From an uncultured Eubacteriales bacterium (GTDB lineage: Bacteria > Bacillota > Clostridia > Christensenellales > Aristaeellaceae), in the NCBI GenBank assembly GCA_900553265.1, contig USDD01000005.1, forward strand, positions 1 through 50,438: a DNA stretch of 50,438 nt. The letters are read 5' to 3'. The notes below the pieces were generated by a model that ran no database searches, was not told the DNA's origin, and was given only the letters and a program-made list of their open reading frames with translations. Every line of letters begins with the position of its first letter. The first letter of the stretch is position 1. Positions 7,912 through 16,030 of this stretch are shown here, one piece after another. The translations under genes were made by a program, and so were the position numbers.

Positions 7912-9063
7912 TCATCCGCGAACGCCGGCGAAGAACAGATTCGGATCGCGCAGGCGCAGGAACGCCGCCAGCGAGTGCATCCGGCTGACGGACAGCGGCA
8001 TGGTCAGATAGAGATTGTGATTTCCGCCGCCGCGCAGGCGCTCGGCGGGAATGCTCAGCCGCGCGTCGGTGCGCACGTAATAGCGATGCACGGCCGCGGT
8101 GTTGTCCACCACGGCGCTGCCGTGGGGAATATGCTCCTCCAGCGGCAGCGTGCCGCGCAGAATGTCCTTCAGGCACAGCACCGCCGAGGCCGCCGCCGCG
8201 CGGGGATTGCGCCCCGGGCCGAAGAAGTACTGCTCGCCGGTGTAATGGCCCACGCAGCCCAGCAGATTGTTGTCGAAGCGCACGGTGGCCTCCGGCTCGC
8301 CGGGGCGCAGCAGCGTCGGCTCCACGCAGGCCGAGATGCGGTTGTCCACCAGCTGATCCGCGCGCATCAGCAGCCGACAGACGTAGCCCAGCCGCCGGAT
8401 GACCCGCACATCCTCCCGAGTGATGCTGCGAATGCCGAACACGTCGATGCTCTCCGGCGGGACGTACAGCCCGAAGGCCACCGACGCGGCCATGCTCAGC
8501 TTGTCCCGGGAGTCCAGCCCATCCACGTCGCGGGAGGGATCCGCGTCGGCGCGGCCCGCGCGCTGCGCCTGCCCCAGCGCGTCCACCATGTCGATGCCGT
8601 CGGACTGCATCGCGTCCAGAATGAGGTTGCAGGCTCCGCTGGCCGTGCCGAACACGCAGCGAAGCGCATCCACGCGGCTCAGGCGGATCAGATTGGACAG
8701 ATAAGGCGCGCCCACGCCCACCGCGGGCTCCACCTTGAGCTGCACCCGGCTGCGCTGAGCCGTCTCCATCAGCTCCTTCAGGTGCGGCGCGAGCATCTCG
8801 CCGTTCAGGCTGACCACGTGCTTGCCCGCCTTCAGCGCGCGCATGACGCAGTCCAGCGACGGCTGCCCGCCCTCCAGCGCGTCGATCACCGCGTCGATCT
8901 CGGAATCCCGGAGAATGTCGTCGGCATTGTCGGTGAAGCGCTCGCCCGCTCCCGCCCGGGGCGCGGGGCTCAGAATGCGCTTGATCGAAAGCTCCCAGTG
9001 CTCGCCGATTCGCTCGAAGATCGCCTGGGCGACCTCTCCGAAGCCCAGCATTCCAATGGTCAT
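7912..9063 (-). CDS. Homoserine-dehydrogenase-like oxidoreductase with altered active site
   Basis: A 383-residue NAD(P)-dependent enzyme with the homoserine dehydrogenase fold. It has an N-terminal Rossmann motif (MLGFGEVAQ), and the catalytic-domain block AGRADADPSRDVDGLDSRDKL keeps the expected Asp and Lys. It departs from the family elsewhere. GKHVVSLNGEML stands where GKHVVTANKALL is usual, so the conserved first active-site lysine is missing, and the next two motifs are also unusual. There is no C-terminal ACT domain. It may be a homoserine dehydrogenase paralogue acting on another substrate. I start at 9063, which has GGGAGG at 7 nt; the ATG at 9087 would put that site inside the coding sequence. 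Confidence 0.72.
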   Translation of the reverse strand: MTIGMLGFGEVAQAIFERIGEHWELSIKRILSPAPRAGAGERFTDNADDILRDSEIDAVIDALEGGQPSLDCVMRALKAGKHVVSLNGEMLAPHLKELMETAQRSRVQLKVEPAVGVGAPYLSNLIRLSRVDALRCVFGTASGACNLILDAMQSDGIDMVDALGQAQRAGRADADPSRDVDGLDSRDKLSMAASVAFGLYVPPESIDVFGIRSITREDVRVIRRLGYVCRLLMRADQLVDNRISACVEPTLLRPGEPEATVRFDNNLLGCVGHYTGEQYFFGPGRNPRAAAASAVLCLKDILRGTLPLEEHIPHGSAVVDNTAAVHRYYVRTDARLSIPAERLRGGGNHNLYLTMPLSVSRMHSLAAFLRLRDPNLFFAGVRG

Positions 9064-9091
9064 GCTCCCGCCTCCCTGTTCTGTCAACGAT

Positions 9092-9121
9092 ACTATATCA
9101 CACTTCGCCGCCCGTTGTCAA
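9092..9121 (-). promoter_or_regulatory. Sigma-A promoter for the homoserine-dehydrogenase-like gene and nfo
   Basis: Minus strand: TTGACA (9116-9121), 18-bp spacer, TATAGT (9092-9097). Its -35 hexamer overlaps the -35 of the divergent ABC exporter promoter by five bases. Confidence 0.65.
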
Positions 9122-9143
9122 AAAAGGCCAATGCTGTTATAAT
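9115..9143 (+). promoter_or_regulatory. Sigma-A promoter of the first ABC exporter operon
   Basis: TTGTCA (9115-9120), 17-bp spacer, TATAAT (9138-9143). It shares its -35 region with the divergent minus-strand promoter. Confidence 0.72.
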
Positions 9144-9177
9144 GAGATGAATCGACAAAAAAAGCGAGGTTGGAGGC

Positions 9178-10899
9178 TTGAAGCGCATTCTGGAATACGT
9201 ACGCCCCTATTACGGCGCGATGCTCGTCGGCTTCGCCATCAAGTTCGTCGGCACGGTCATGGATCTGGCCATTCCGTGGATCCTCTCCCACATCATCGAC
9301 GAGGTCGCGCCCACGGGCAGCCGGGGAACCGTCTGGCTCTGGGGCGGCGCGATGGCGCTGTGCTCGGCGCTGGCGCTGCTGGGCAACGTGATCGCCAATC
9401 GCCGGGCCTCCGCCGTCTCCCGGGACGTGACGCGCACGCTGCGCCACGATCTCTTCGCCAAGGTCGAGCGCCTGTCCGCGAAGCAGATGGATCAGACCAC
9501 CGTGCCCAGCCTCATCTCCCGCCTGACCACCGACAGCTACAACGTCAACCAGACCCTCGGGCGCATCCAGCGCCTGGGCGTGCGCGCGCCCATATTGCTG
9601 CTGGGCGGCGTGACGGTCTCGCTGATGCTGGACTTCCGGCTCAGTCTGGTGCTGCTGGCCACGCTGCCTCTGCTGGCGCTGAGCGTCGCGCTCATCTCCC
9701 GGCGGGGTATTCCGCTCTACGCGCGGGTGCAGCGGGCGGTGGACGACATGGTGCGCACCGTGCGCGACGACGTCGCCGGCGTGCGGGTCATCCGCGCCCT
9801 GTCCAAGGGCGATACCGAGTGCGCCCGCTTCGCCCGGGACAGCGAAGCCCTCAGCCGGGAGCAGATTCACGCCGACACGGTGATGGCCGCCACCAATCCG
9901 CTGATGAGCCTGCTGCTCAACGGCGGACTGACGGGCGTGGTCGTGGCCGGCGCGTTCTGGGTCAACGCCGGGCTGACGGAGCCGGGGTGCATCATCGCCT
10001 TCCTGAGCTACTTCACCATCATCCTCAACGCCGTGCTGTCCATCAACAAGATGCTGGTGATGCTCTCCCAGGCCGCAGCGTCGGCCGAGCGCATCGCCGA
10101 GGTGCTCGATCTTCCCGAGGAAGCGCCCCTGCCCGCCGCCGCGCCGCGCAAGGACGCGGCCCACGTGATCTTCGACGACGTGTGCTTTTCCTACAACGGC
10201 CGCAGCGACGACATCGAACACGTGTCCTTCTCCGTGCCCCGGGGCGGGAGCTTCGGCGTCATCGGCGCGACCGGCGCGGGCAAGACCACGCTGACCATGC
10301 TGCTCCAGCGCTTCTATCCCGTGCGCTCCGGCGCGATATACTTAAACGGCGAGAACGTCGACGCCATGGACGACGCGCGGCTGCACGGCGCGTTCGGCGT
10401 GGCGTTTCAGTCGGATTCCTTCTTTCAGGGCTCCATTCGCGACAACGTGGATCTCGGGCGCAATCTCCCCGAGGCACAGCTTAGGCGCGCGGTCTGCTGC
10501 GCTCAGGCGGCGGAGTTCATCGACGCGCTGGACGACGGATGGAACCATCCCGTGCAGGCTCGGGGCGCGAACCTCTCCGGCGGCCAGCGGCAGCGGCTGC
10601 TCGTCGCACGGGCGCTGGCGGGCAATCCCGAAATTCTGATTCTGGACGACTCCAGCTCCGCGCTGGACTATCTCACCGACGCGGCCATGCGCGCTGCCAT
10701 CCGCCGGGAATACGCCGGCACGACGCTGTTCCTCATCGCCCAGCGCGTCAGCTCGGTGCGCGAGTGCGACCAGATTCTGGTGCTGGATCAGGGCCGGATG
10801 GCGGGGCTGGGCAATCATGAGCAGCTGATGCGCGACTGCCCGCTCTACGCCCAGATCAGCCGCATTCAGAACGGCGAGGAAGGAGGCGACGGCGAATGA
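9178..10899 (+). CDS. ABC exporter half-transporter, degenerate-site subunit
   Basis: A 573-residue type IV ABC exporter with six membrane segments (about 1-310) fused to an ATPase domain. Walker A is GATGAGKT (363-370) and the signature is a canonical LSGGQ (466-470). Walker B ends in Asp491 where catalytic Glu is expected, and the switch histidine is replaced by Gln522 (IAQRVSS). These changes are typical of the subunit that contributes the Walker motifs of the inactive site in heterodimeric exporters. The start is a TTG at 9178 with AGCGAGG upstream; no ATG is better placed. It overlaps the next gene by 4 nt (ATGA). The exported substrate is unknown and may be a drug, lipid or peptide. Confidence 0.9.
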   Translation: MKRILEYVRPYYGAMLVGFAIKFVGTVMDLAIPWILSHIIDEVAPTGSRGTVWLWGGAMALCSALALLGNVIANRRASAVSRDVTRTLRHDLFAKVERLSAKQMDQTTVPSLISRLTTDSYNVNQTLGRIQRLGVRAPILLLGGVTVSLMLDFRLSLVLLATLPLLALSVALISRRGIPLYARVQRAVDDMVRTVRDDVAGVRVIRALSKGDTECARFARDSEALSREQIHADTVMAATNPLMSLLLNGGLTGVVVAGAFWVNAGLTEPGCIIAFLSYFTIILNAVLSINKMLVMLSQAAASAERIAEVLDLPEEAPLPAAAPRKDAAHVIFDDVCFSYNGRSDDIEHVSFSVPRGGSFGVIGATGAGKTTLTMLLQRFYPVRSGAIYLNGENVDAMDDARLHGAFGVAFQSDSFFQGSIRDNVDLGRNLPEAQLRRAVCCAQAAEFIDALDDGWNHPVQARGANLSGGQRQRLLVARALAGNPEILILDDSSSALDYLTDAAMRAAIRREYAGTTLFLIAQRVSSVRECDQILVLDQGRMAGLGNHEQLMRDCPLYAQISRIQNGEEGGDGE

Positions 10900-12677
10900 A
10901 GCTGCGAACCACGCCCCAGCGGCCCAGCCGACGCAGCGCCCGCTCGACGCTGCGTCGGCTGGGCCGCTACCTGATGCGCAGCGCGCCGATGCTGGCGCTG
11001 GCGCTGATTCTGACGCTGGCAGGCAACGTCTTTGCGCTGATCGGCCCCACGCTCTGCGGCTACGCCATCGACGCCACCGCCGCCGGGCGCGGCGGCGTGC
11101 GCTTCGACGTGGTGTTCTACTACGCATGGCGCATGCTGGCGCTGTACGTCCTCTCGGCGCTGATGAACTACGTCGTCTCGCTGCTGATCCTCCGGGTGAG
11201 CCAGCGCACCGTCCGCGCCATGCGCGCCGACGTGTTCGCCAAACTGATGAAGTTGCCCGTGGGTTACTTCGACCGCCGTCAGGCCGGCGAAATCCTCAGC
11301 CACATCACCTACGACATCGACACGGTCAACGCCTCGCTGTCCAACGATCTGGTGCAGATTCTCACCAGCGCCGTCACCGTGGCGGGCGCGCTGATCATGA
11401 TGCTGCGCATCTCGCCCGTTCTGGTGACCGTGTTTGCGGTGACGGTACCGCTGTCCATCCTGCTCACCCGCGTGCGCACCCGGCGCGTGCGGCCGCTGTA
11501 CTCCTCCCGCTCGCGCAAGCTGGGCGAGCTGAACGGCTTCGTGGAGGAATACGTCTCCGGCATGAAGACCATCCGCGCCTACCATCGGGAGGCCGACGCG
11601 CTCCGCCGCTTCGACGAGAAGAACGAGCAGGCGGTGCAGTCCTATTACGACGCGGAATACTACGGCAGCGCCACCGGCCCGTCGGTGAACTTCATCAACA
11701 ACCTCTCGCTGACGCTCATCAGCCTGTTCGGCTCTCTGCTGTATCTCGGCGGGCGGCTGTCCATCGGCAGCATCTCCTCCTTCGTGCTCTATTCCCGCAA
11801 GTTCTCCGGCCCCATCAACGAGACGGCCAACATCCTCTCGGAGCTTCAGTCGGCGCTGGCAGCGGCGGAGCGCGTGTTTTCGCTGCTGGACGAGCCGGAG
11901 GAGCCCGCCGACCTGCCCGGCGCGCCCAAGCTGCGCGTGACGCAGGGCGAGGTGACGTTCTCCCACGTGAGCTTCGGCTACGATCCCGGCCGGCCCACGC
12001 TGCGCGACGTTTCACTGCGCGCCCGGCCCGGCGGCATGATCGCCATCGTCGGCCCCACCGGCGCGGGCAAGACCACGCTGGTGAACCTGCTGATGCGCTT
12101 TTACGACCCCCGGTCGGGAACCATCGCCATCGACGGCCAGCCCATCGGCGAGGTCACGCGCTCGAGCCTGCGCGGCGCGTTTTCCATGGTTCTTCAGGAG
12201 ACCTGGCTGTTTAACGGCACGGTGCACGACAACATCGCCTACGGCGCGCCGGGCGCGACGCGGGAGCAGGTCGCCGCCGCCGCAAAGGCCACGCACATCC
12301 ATGCCATGATCGAGCGCCTGCCCGACGGCTACGACACGGTGCTCACCGAGGACGGGCTGAACCTCTCCAAGGGACAGAAGCAGCTGATGACCATCGCCCG
12401 CGCCATGCTCCAGCCCGCCCAGCTGCTCATCCTGGACGAGGCCACCTCCAACGTCGATCTGCGCACGGAGATGCGCATTCAGGCGGCCATGCGGCGGCTG
12501 ATGCGCGACAAGACCTGCTTCGTCATCGCCCATCGCCTGTCCACCATCCGCGGCGCGGATCTGATTCTCGTCGTCCGCGACGGCGCCATCGTCGAGCAGG
12601 GCACCCACGCCCAGCTCATGCGCCAAAACGGCTTCTACGCCCGCCTGAGCCGCAATTCCGCCGTCGAGGCCGAATAA
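10896..12677 (+). CDS. ABC exporter half-transporter, catalytic subunit
   Basis: A 593-residue partner of the preceding exporter, with six membrane segments (about 25-325) and an ATPase domain. Walker A is GPTGAGKT (386-393). Walker B carries the catalytic Glu515 and the H-loop keeps His546 (IAHRLST), but the signature is LSKGQ (490-494) instead of LSGGQ. Paired with its neighbour, this gives one complete ATP site (this Glu515 with the partner's LSGGQ) and one degenerate site, as in BmrCD, LmrCD and TM287/288. Translation is coupled through the ATGA overlap. Substrate unknown. Confidence 0.9.
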   Translation: MKLRTTPQRPSRRSARSTLRRLGRYLMRSAPMLALALILTLAGNVFALIGPTLCGYAIDATAAGRGGVRFDVVFYYAWRMLALYVLSALMNYVVSLLILRVSQRTVRAMRADVFAKLMKLPVGYFDRRQAGEILSHITYDIDTVNASLSNDLVQILTSAVTVAGALIMMLRISPVLVTVFAVTVPLSILLTRVRTRRVRPLYSSRSRKLGELNGFVEEYVSGMKTIRAYHREADALRRFDEKNEQAVQSYYDAEYYGSATGPSVNFINNLSLTLISLFGSLLYLGGRLSIGSISSFVLYSRKFSGPINETANILSELQSALAAAERVFSLLDEPEEPADLPGAPKLRVTQGEVTFSHVSFGYDPGRPTLRDVSLRARPGGMIAIVGPTGAGKTTLVNLLMRFYDPRSGTIAIDGQPIGEVTRSSLRGAFSMVLQETWLFNGTVHDNIAYGAPGATREQVAAAAKATHIHAMIERLPDGYDTVLTEDGLNLSKGQKQLMTIARAMLQPAQLLILDEATSNVDLRTEMRIQAAMRRLMRDKTCFVIAHRLSTIRGADLILVVRDGAIVEQGTHAQLMRQNGFYARLSRNSAVEAE

Positions 12678-12690
12678 CCGTTTTCCGCAG

Positions 12691-12719
12691 AGCATCTCCC
12701 GCACGGGGATGCTTTTTTT
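12691..12719 (+). terminator. Intrinsic terminator of the first ABC exporter operon
   Basis: AGCATCTCC and GGGGATGCT around a short loop, followed by seven T residues. Confidence 0.85.
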
Positions 12720-12782
12720 CTGCGCCGGCGCATAGACTCTCCCATCTCGTCCTTCCAAAATAAGACGTTTTTGTGACGATGA

Positions 12783-12811
12783 TTGACAAATATTTCTAAG
12801 TCATGTATAAT
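12783..12811 (+). promoter_or_regulatory. Consensus sigma-A promoter of the SH3/lysozyme-like gene
   Basis: TTGACA (12783-12788), 17-bp spacer, TATAAT (12806-12811): both hexamers match consensus exactly, so strong constitutive expression is likely. Confidence 0.85.
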
Positions 12812-12855
12812 TGTTACAGTCGCCGTAATAATTTCGACTTAAAGGAGGCTTCTCC

Positions 12856-14316
12856 ATGCAGAATACAAAGCGAACTTCCCGCATCGCGCTTATGCTGCTC
12901 GTCTGCCTTTGCCTGTCGGCGCTCAGCGGCGCGCTGGCCGAGGAGACGGTGCGCTTCAACACGAACTCGCGCATCTATCAGGAGGCGAATCTCTCCAGCC
13001 GCTATGTCTCGCTGAAAAAGGGCACGGAGGCCACGCTGATCGCCACCCGCAGCGGCTGGGCGATGATCCGCATCAACGGCGTGGTGGGCTTCACCAACGC
13101 CGCGCACCTCACGTCCGATTCTCCGGTGGACGACGACGTGGCATGGCCGGAGCGCGTGATCTCCCGGCGCACGAAGGTCTACGCCAAGCCCAGCACGTCC
13201 GCGCGCTCGCTGACGGTGCCCAAGGGCATGAAGGTGAGCCTTGTGGCGACCCGGGGCAGCTGGGCGATGGTGAAAAACGAAGGCAACTACGCCTACATCA
13301 GAACCTCCGACCTGACCACGGCCGATGCTGCGCCGGATTACAGCGAGCTTCTGAAGAACGCGCAGGATGCGGTGATTCTCCAGAGCACCCGGGTCTACGC
13401 AAGTCCCAGCACATCGGCGAAATCCCTGCGCGTCTCCGAGGGCATGAAGGTGCGCCTGCTGGCCGTCAGCGGCGACTGGGCGCTGGTGGAGAATTCCGGC
13501 AATTACGCCTACATGAACGCCGCCCACGTGGCGACCTCCGCCTGGACGACCTCCGCGCCCGAGCCCACCGCCACGCCGGCTCCCACGGCTGCGCCCACGG
13601 CGGCTCCGGACTACAGCGGCCTTCTGAAAAACGCCAAGCCCGGCGTGCTCAACGCCGACGCGCTGGTCTACGCCTCCGCCGACGCGTCTGCCGCGTCCGT
13701 CAGCCTGTCCAAGGGCGCGACAGTCAACGTGCTGGCCATCAACGGCGACTGGGCGCTGGTGGAGAAGAACGGCAGCTACGGCTTCATGAAGGCCGCGCTG
13801 CTCTCCCCCGCCGCCACGGCCACGCCTCAGCCCACGGCGACTCCCGCGCCGACCAAAAAGGCCGACACGTCGGACTACTTCAATTCCTCCAAATACACCA
13901 ACGAGGAAAAGTGCTACCTGTTTCTGACCAGGGAGATGGGCCTGAATTCCGCGGCGGCCTGCGGCGTGCTGTCCAACATCCGCAGCGAGTCCAGCTTCAA
14001 TCCCAACTGCGGCGGCAGCTATTACGGTCTGTGCCAGTGGGGCGGCGGCCGGCTGAGCGCGCTGAAGAAGTTCTGCTCGGACAACGGCTACGACTACACC
14101 ACCGTGGAGGGTCAGATGCGCTATCTCGCCTACGAGCTGAAGAACAGCTATCCCTCGGTGCTCAAGGCGCTGCAGGCCGTGTCCAATTCCCCCGAGGGCG
14201 CGTATCAGGCCGCCTACACCTTCTGCTACGACTACGAGCGCCCCGCCGCCAAGGCGACCGCCTCGGTCAAGCGCGGCAACACCGCCAAGGACACCTACTA
14301 TCCGAAATACGTCTGA
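12856..14316 (+). CDS. Secreted multi-SH3 protein with C-terminal phage-tail-type lysozyme domain
   Basis: A 486-residue exported protein. The N-terminus is a signal peptide (basic start, hydrophobic stretch to about residue 23, ALAEE cleavage region). Four bacterial SH3-type repeats follow (about 30-90, 95-155, 170-225, 260-315), each with an S/GxWA(M/L)V core. They are separated by Thr/Pro/Ala linkers such as PEPTATPAPTAAP. The last about 130 residues resemble the phage-tail lysozyme fold: EEKCYLFLTREMGLNSAAACG, IRSESSFNP (candidate catalytic Glu) and YYGLCQWGGGR. It is probably a wall-binding peptidoglycan hydrolase for remodelling or attack on neighbours. The ribosome site is AAAGGAGG. 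It is a single-gene unit with no immunity gene nearby. Confidence 0.85.
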   Translation: MQNTKRTSRIALMLLVCLCLSALSGALAEETVRFNTNSRIYQEANLSSRYVSLKKGTEATLIATRSGWAMIRINGVVGFTNAAHLTSDSPVDDDVAWPERVISRRTKVYAKPSTSARSLTVPKGMKVSLVATRGSWAMVKNEGNYAYIRTSDLTTADAAPDYSELLKNAQDAVILQSTRVYASPSTSAKSLRVSEGMKVRLLAVSGDWALVENSGNYAYMNAAHVATSAWTTSAPEPTATPAPTAAPTAAPDYSGLLKNAKPGVLNADALVYASADASAASVSLSKGATVNVLAINGDWALVEKNGSYGFMKAALLSPAATATPQPTATPAPTKKADTSDYFNSSKYTNEEKCYLFLTREMGLNSAAACGVLSNIRSESSFNPNCGGSYYGLCQWGGGRLSALKKFCSDNGYDYTTVEGQMRYLAYELKNSYPSVLKALQAVSNSPEGAYQAAYTFCYDYERPAAKATASVKRGNTAKDTYYPKYV

Positions 14317-14333
14317 TTTTTCAGACAGCGCAA

Positions 14334-14376
14334 AGCGCCGGGTTTCCTCCTTTCAGGAAGCCCGGCGCTCTTTTGT
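14334..14376. terminator. Intrinsic terminator between convergent genes
   Basis: Stem of AGCGCCGGGTTTCC with GGAAGCCCGGCGCT (14 bp including one G-T pair) followed by CTTTTGTCTTTT. An A-rich left flank allows function in both directions. Confidence 0.82.
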
Positions 14377-14380
14377 CTTT

Positions 14381-16030
14381 TCAGTTCAGCGATTCGATGG
14401 GGATGATCCGGCCCGTGTTGGCGGTCACGCGATGGGAAATGGAGATCACCGTGCGATCCTCCGAAACGCGTCTGAGCGCCTGGAGCACAGCGTTCTCCGT
14501 CTCCGCGTCCAGATTGGCCGTGATTTCGTCCAGCAGCAGAATCTTCGGGTTCGCCGCCGCCGCGCGGGCGATGGACAGCAGCTGCCACTGGCCCTGAGAG
14601 AACAGCTCCGGCGTGCAGACCGTGTCGTAGCCGTCGGGCATTCGCTCGATGGCGTCCGAAAGGCCCGCCAGCGCCGCGGCCCGGCGCACGTCGTCCACGG
14701 AGATGCGTTCGTCGAACAGCGCGATCTGATCCTTCACCGTGCCCGGCACCCGATGGAACGTCTGCTCCACATAGCCGAACAGGCCGCGGCGCTCGCCCTC
14801 GGAGATCTCCGCCGCCGGCACGCCGTCGATTCGAACCTCGCCCTGCTGAGGCTGATAGAGGCCCATCAGCAGCCTGAACACGGTGCTCTTGCCCGCGCCG
14901 GTGCGCCCGGACAGCGTCACCTGCTCGCCGGAATGCACCTGAAAGCTCAGATGGTTCAGCACCACGTGCTCGTCATAGCCGAAGGTCACGTTTCTGAGCT
15001 CCACCTGCGCCGGGCGCTCCGCCCCTTCGATTGCGGCGCGCGTCTCTTTCACCGGCGCAGGCTCGTCCTGCGCGAGGAATTCGTTGATGCGGCGCACGCC
15101 CGCAACGGCGGACTGGATGGTCTGAATCTCCATGCCCAGACTCTCGATGGGCGCGAAGATCTGGGAGATGTAGTTCATCACGGCCACCGCCGTGCCCGCC
15201 GACATGCCGAACAGCGTCAGCACCACCGGACTGCCCGACGCGGACAGCAGCATCACCGCCGCCACCACCACGGCATTGACGATCAGAATCACCGGCGAAT
15301 AGATCGCGTCGTAGAAATTCGTCTTTTCCATGGCGCGATAGCCCGCCTCGATGGCCTCGTCGTAGCGCCGCTCCATGTACTTTTCCTTGCCCAGCACGTG
15401 AATGGTGCGAATATTGCTCAGCGTTTCGGGCACGTGACCGGAGGCGCGGCTCACCGCGCGGCGATGCTCCAGCTGCGCCGCCAGCATGCGCTTCTGCACC
15501 CGGCGCGTGAAGCCGAACAGGAACGGCAGCAGCGCCGCCAGAATCAGCGCAAGGCCCCGGTTCTGGAACCAGATCACCGCCAGAATGCTGACGATGCGGC
15601 ACGCGTCGGCGAACATGCTGACGACGCCGCCGGTGAACAGGTTCTCCACCGTGTCCACGTCGCCCACGAACCGGGAGACCAGCGCGCCCGGCTCCTGCCG
15701 GTTCAGCGAATCGGCGCTCAGGCGGGTGAACTTCGCCATCAGCCGGCTGCGCAGCGCGTGGGTGATCTTCTGTCCGAACACGGTCAGCCCGCTCTCGCGC
15801 AGGGATTCCATCGCGCCCACCAGCGCCAGCAGCGCAAAATAGCTCAGCGCCATGGCGAAGGAGACGCTCTGCCCCGCCGTGAGCGCGTCGATGATCTTGC
15901 CCAGAATCATCGGCGGAAACAGCGCCGCGGCCACCGCGCCGCACACCGCGCAGACGATGCCCAGCGAAAGCAGCTTTCGCTCCCGGATGGTCTGAAGAAT
16001 TACGCTGCGCACGTGCTCCTCATTCTTCAT
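14381..16030 (-). CDS. ABC exporter half-transporter, catalytic subunit (second pair)
   Basis: A 549-residue exporter with six membrane segments (about 20-300) and an ATPase domain. Walker A is SGRTGAGKST. Walker B has the catalytic Glu502 (LLLDEITANLD) and the H-loop is SISHRV, but the signature is a degenerate FSQGQ (477-481). This matches the catalytic half of a heterodimeric exporter whose partner is the gene just upstream. I choose the ATG at 16030, with GGAGGT 8-9 nt before it. It overlaps the upstream gene by 11 nt; the longer open frame would run far into that gene. It is the last gene of the MarR operon. Substrate unknown. Confidence 0.88.
   Translation of the reverse strand: MKNEEHVRSVILQTIRERKLLSLGIVCAVCGAVAAALFPPMILGKIIDALTAGQSVSFAMALSYFALLALVGAMESLRESGLTVFGQKITHALRSRLMAKFTRLSADSLNRQEPGALVSRFVGDVDTVENLFTGGVVSMFADACRIVSILAVIWFQNRGLALILAALLPFLFGFTRRVQKRMLAAQLEHRRAVSRASGHVPETLSNIRTIHVLGKEKYMERRYDEAIEAGYRAMEKTNFYDAIYSPVILIVNAVVVAAVMLLSASGSPVVLTLFGMSAGTAVAVMNYISQIFAPIESLGMEIQTIQSAVAGVRRINEFLAQDEPAPVKETRAAIEGAERPAQVELRNVTFGYDEHVVLNHLSFQVHSGEQVTLSGRTGAGKSTVFRLLMGLYQPQQGEVRIDGVPAAEISEGERRGLFGYVEQTFHRVPGTVKDQIALFDERISVDDVRRAAALAGLSDAIERMPDGYDTVCTPELFSQGQWQLLSIARAAAANPKILLLDEITANLDAETENAVLQALRRVSEDRTVISISHRVTANTGRIIPIESLN

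Noticed and set aside
7009..9150. 713-codon open frame on the plus strand over nfo and the homoserine-dehydrogenase-like gene
   Set aside because: Starts within the lrgB end and runs through a terminator and two clear genes; no domain can be recognised.
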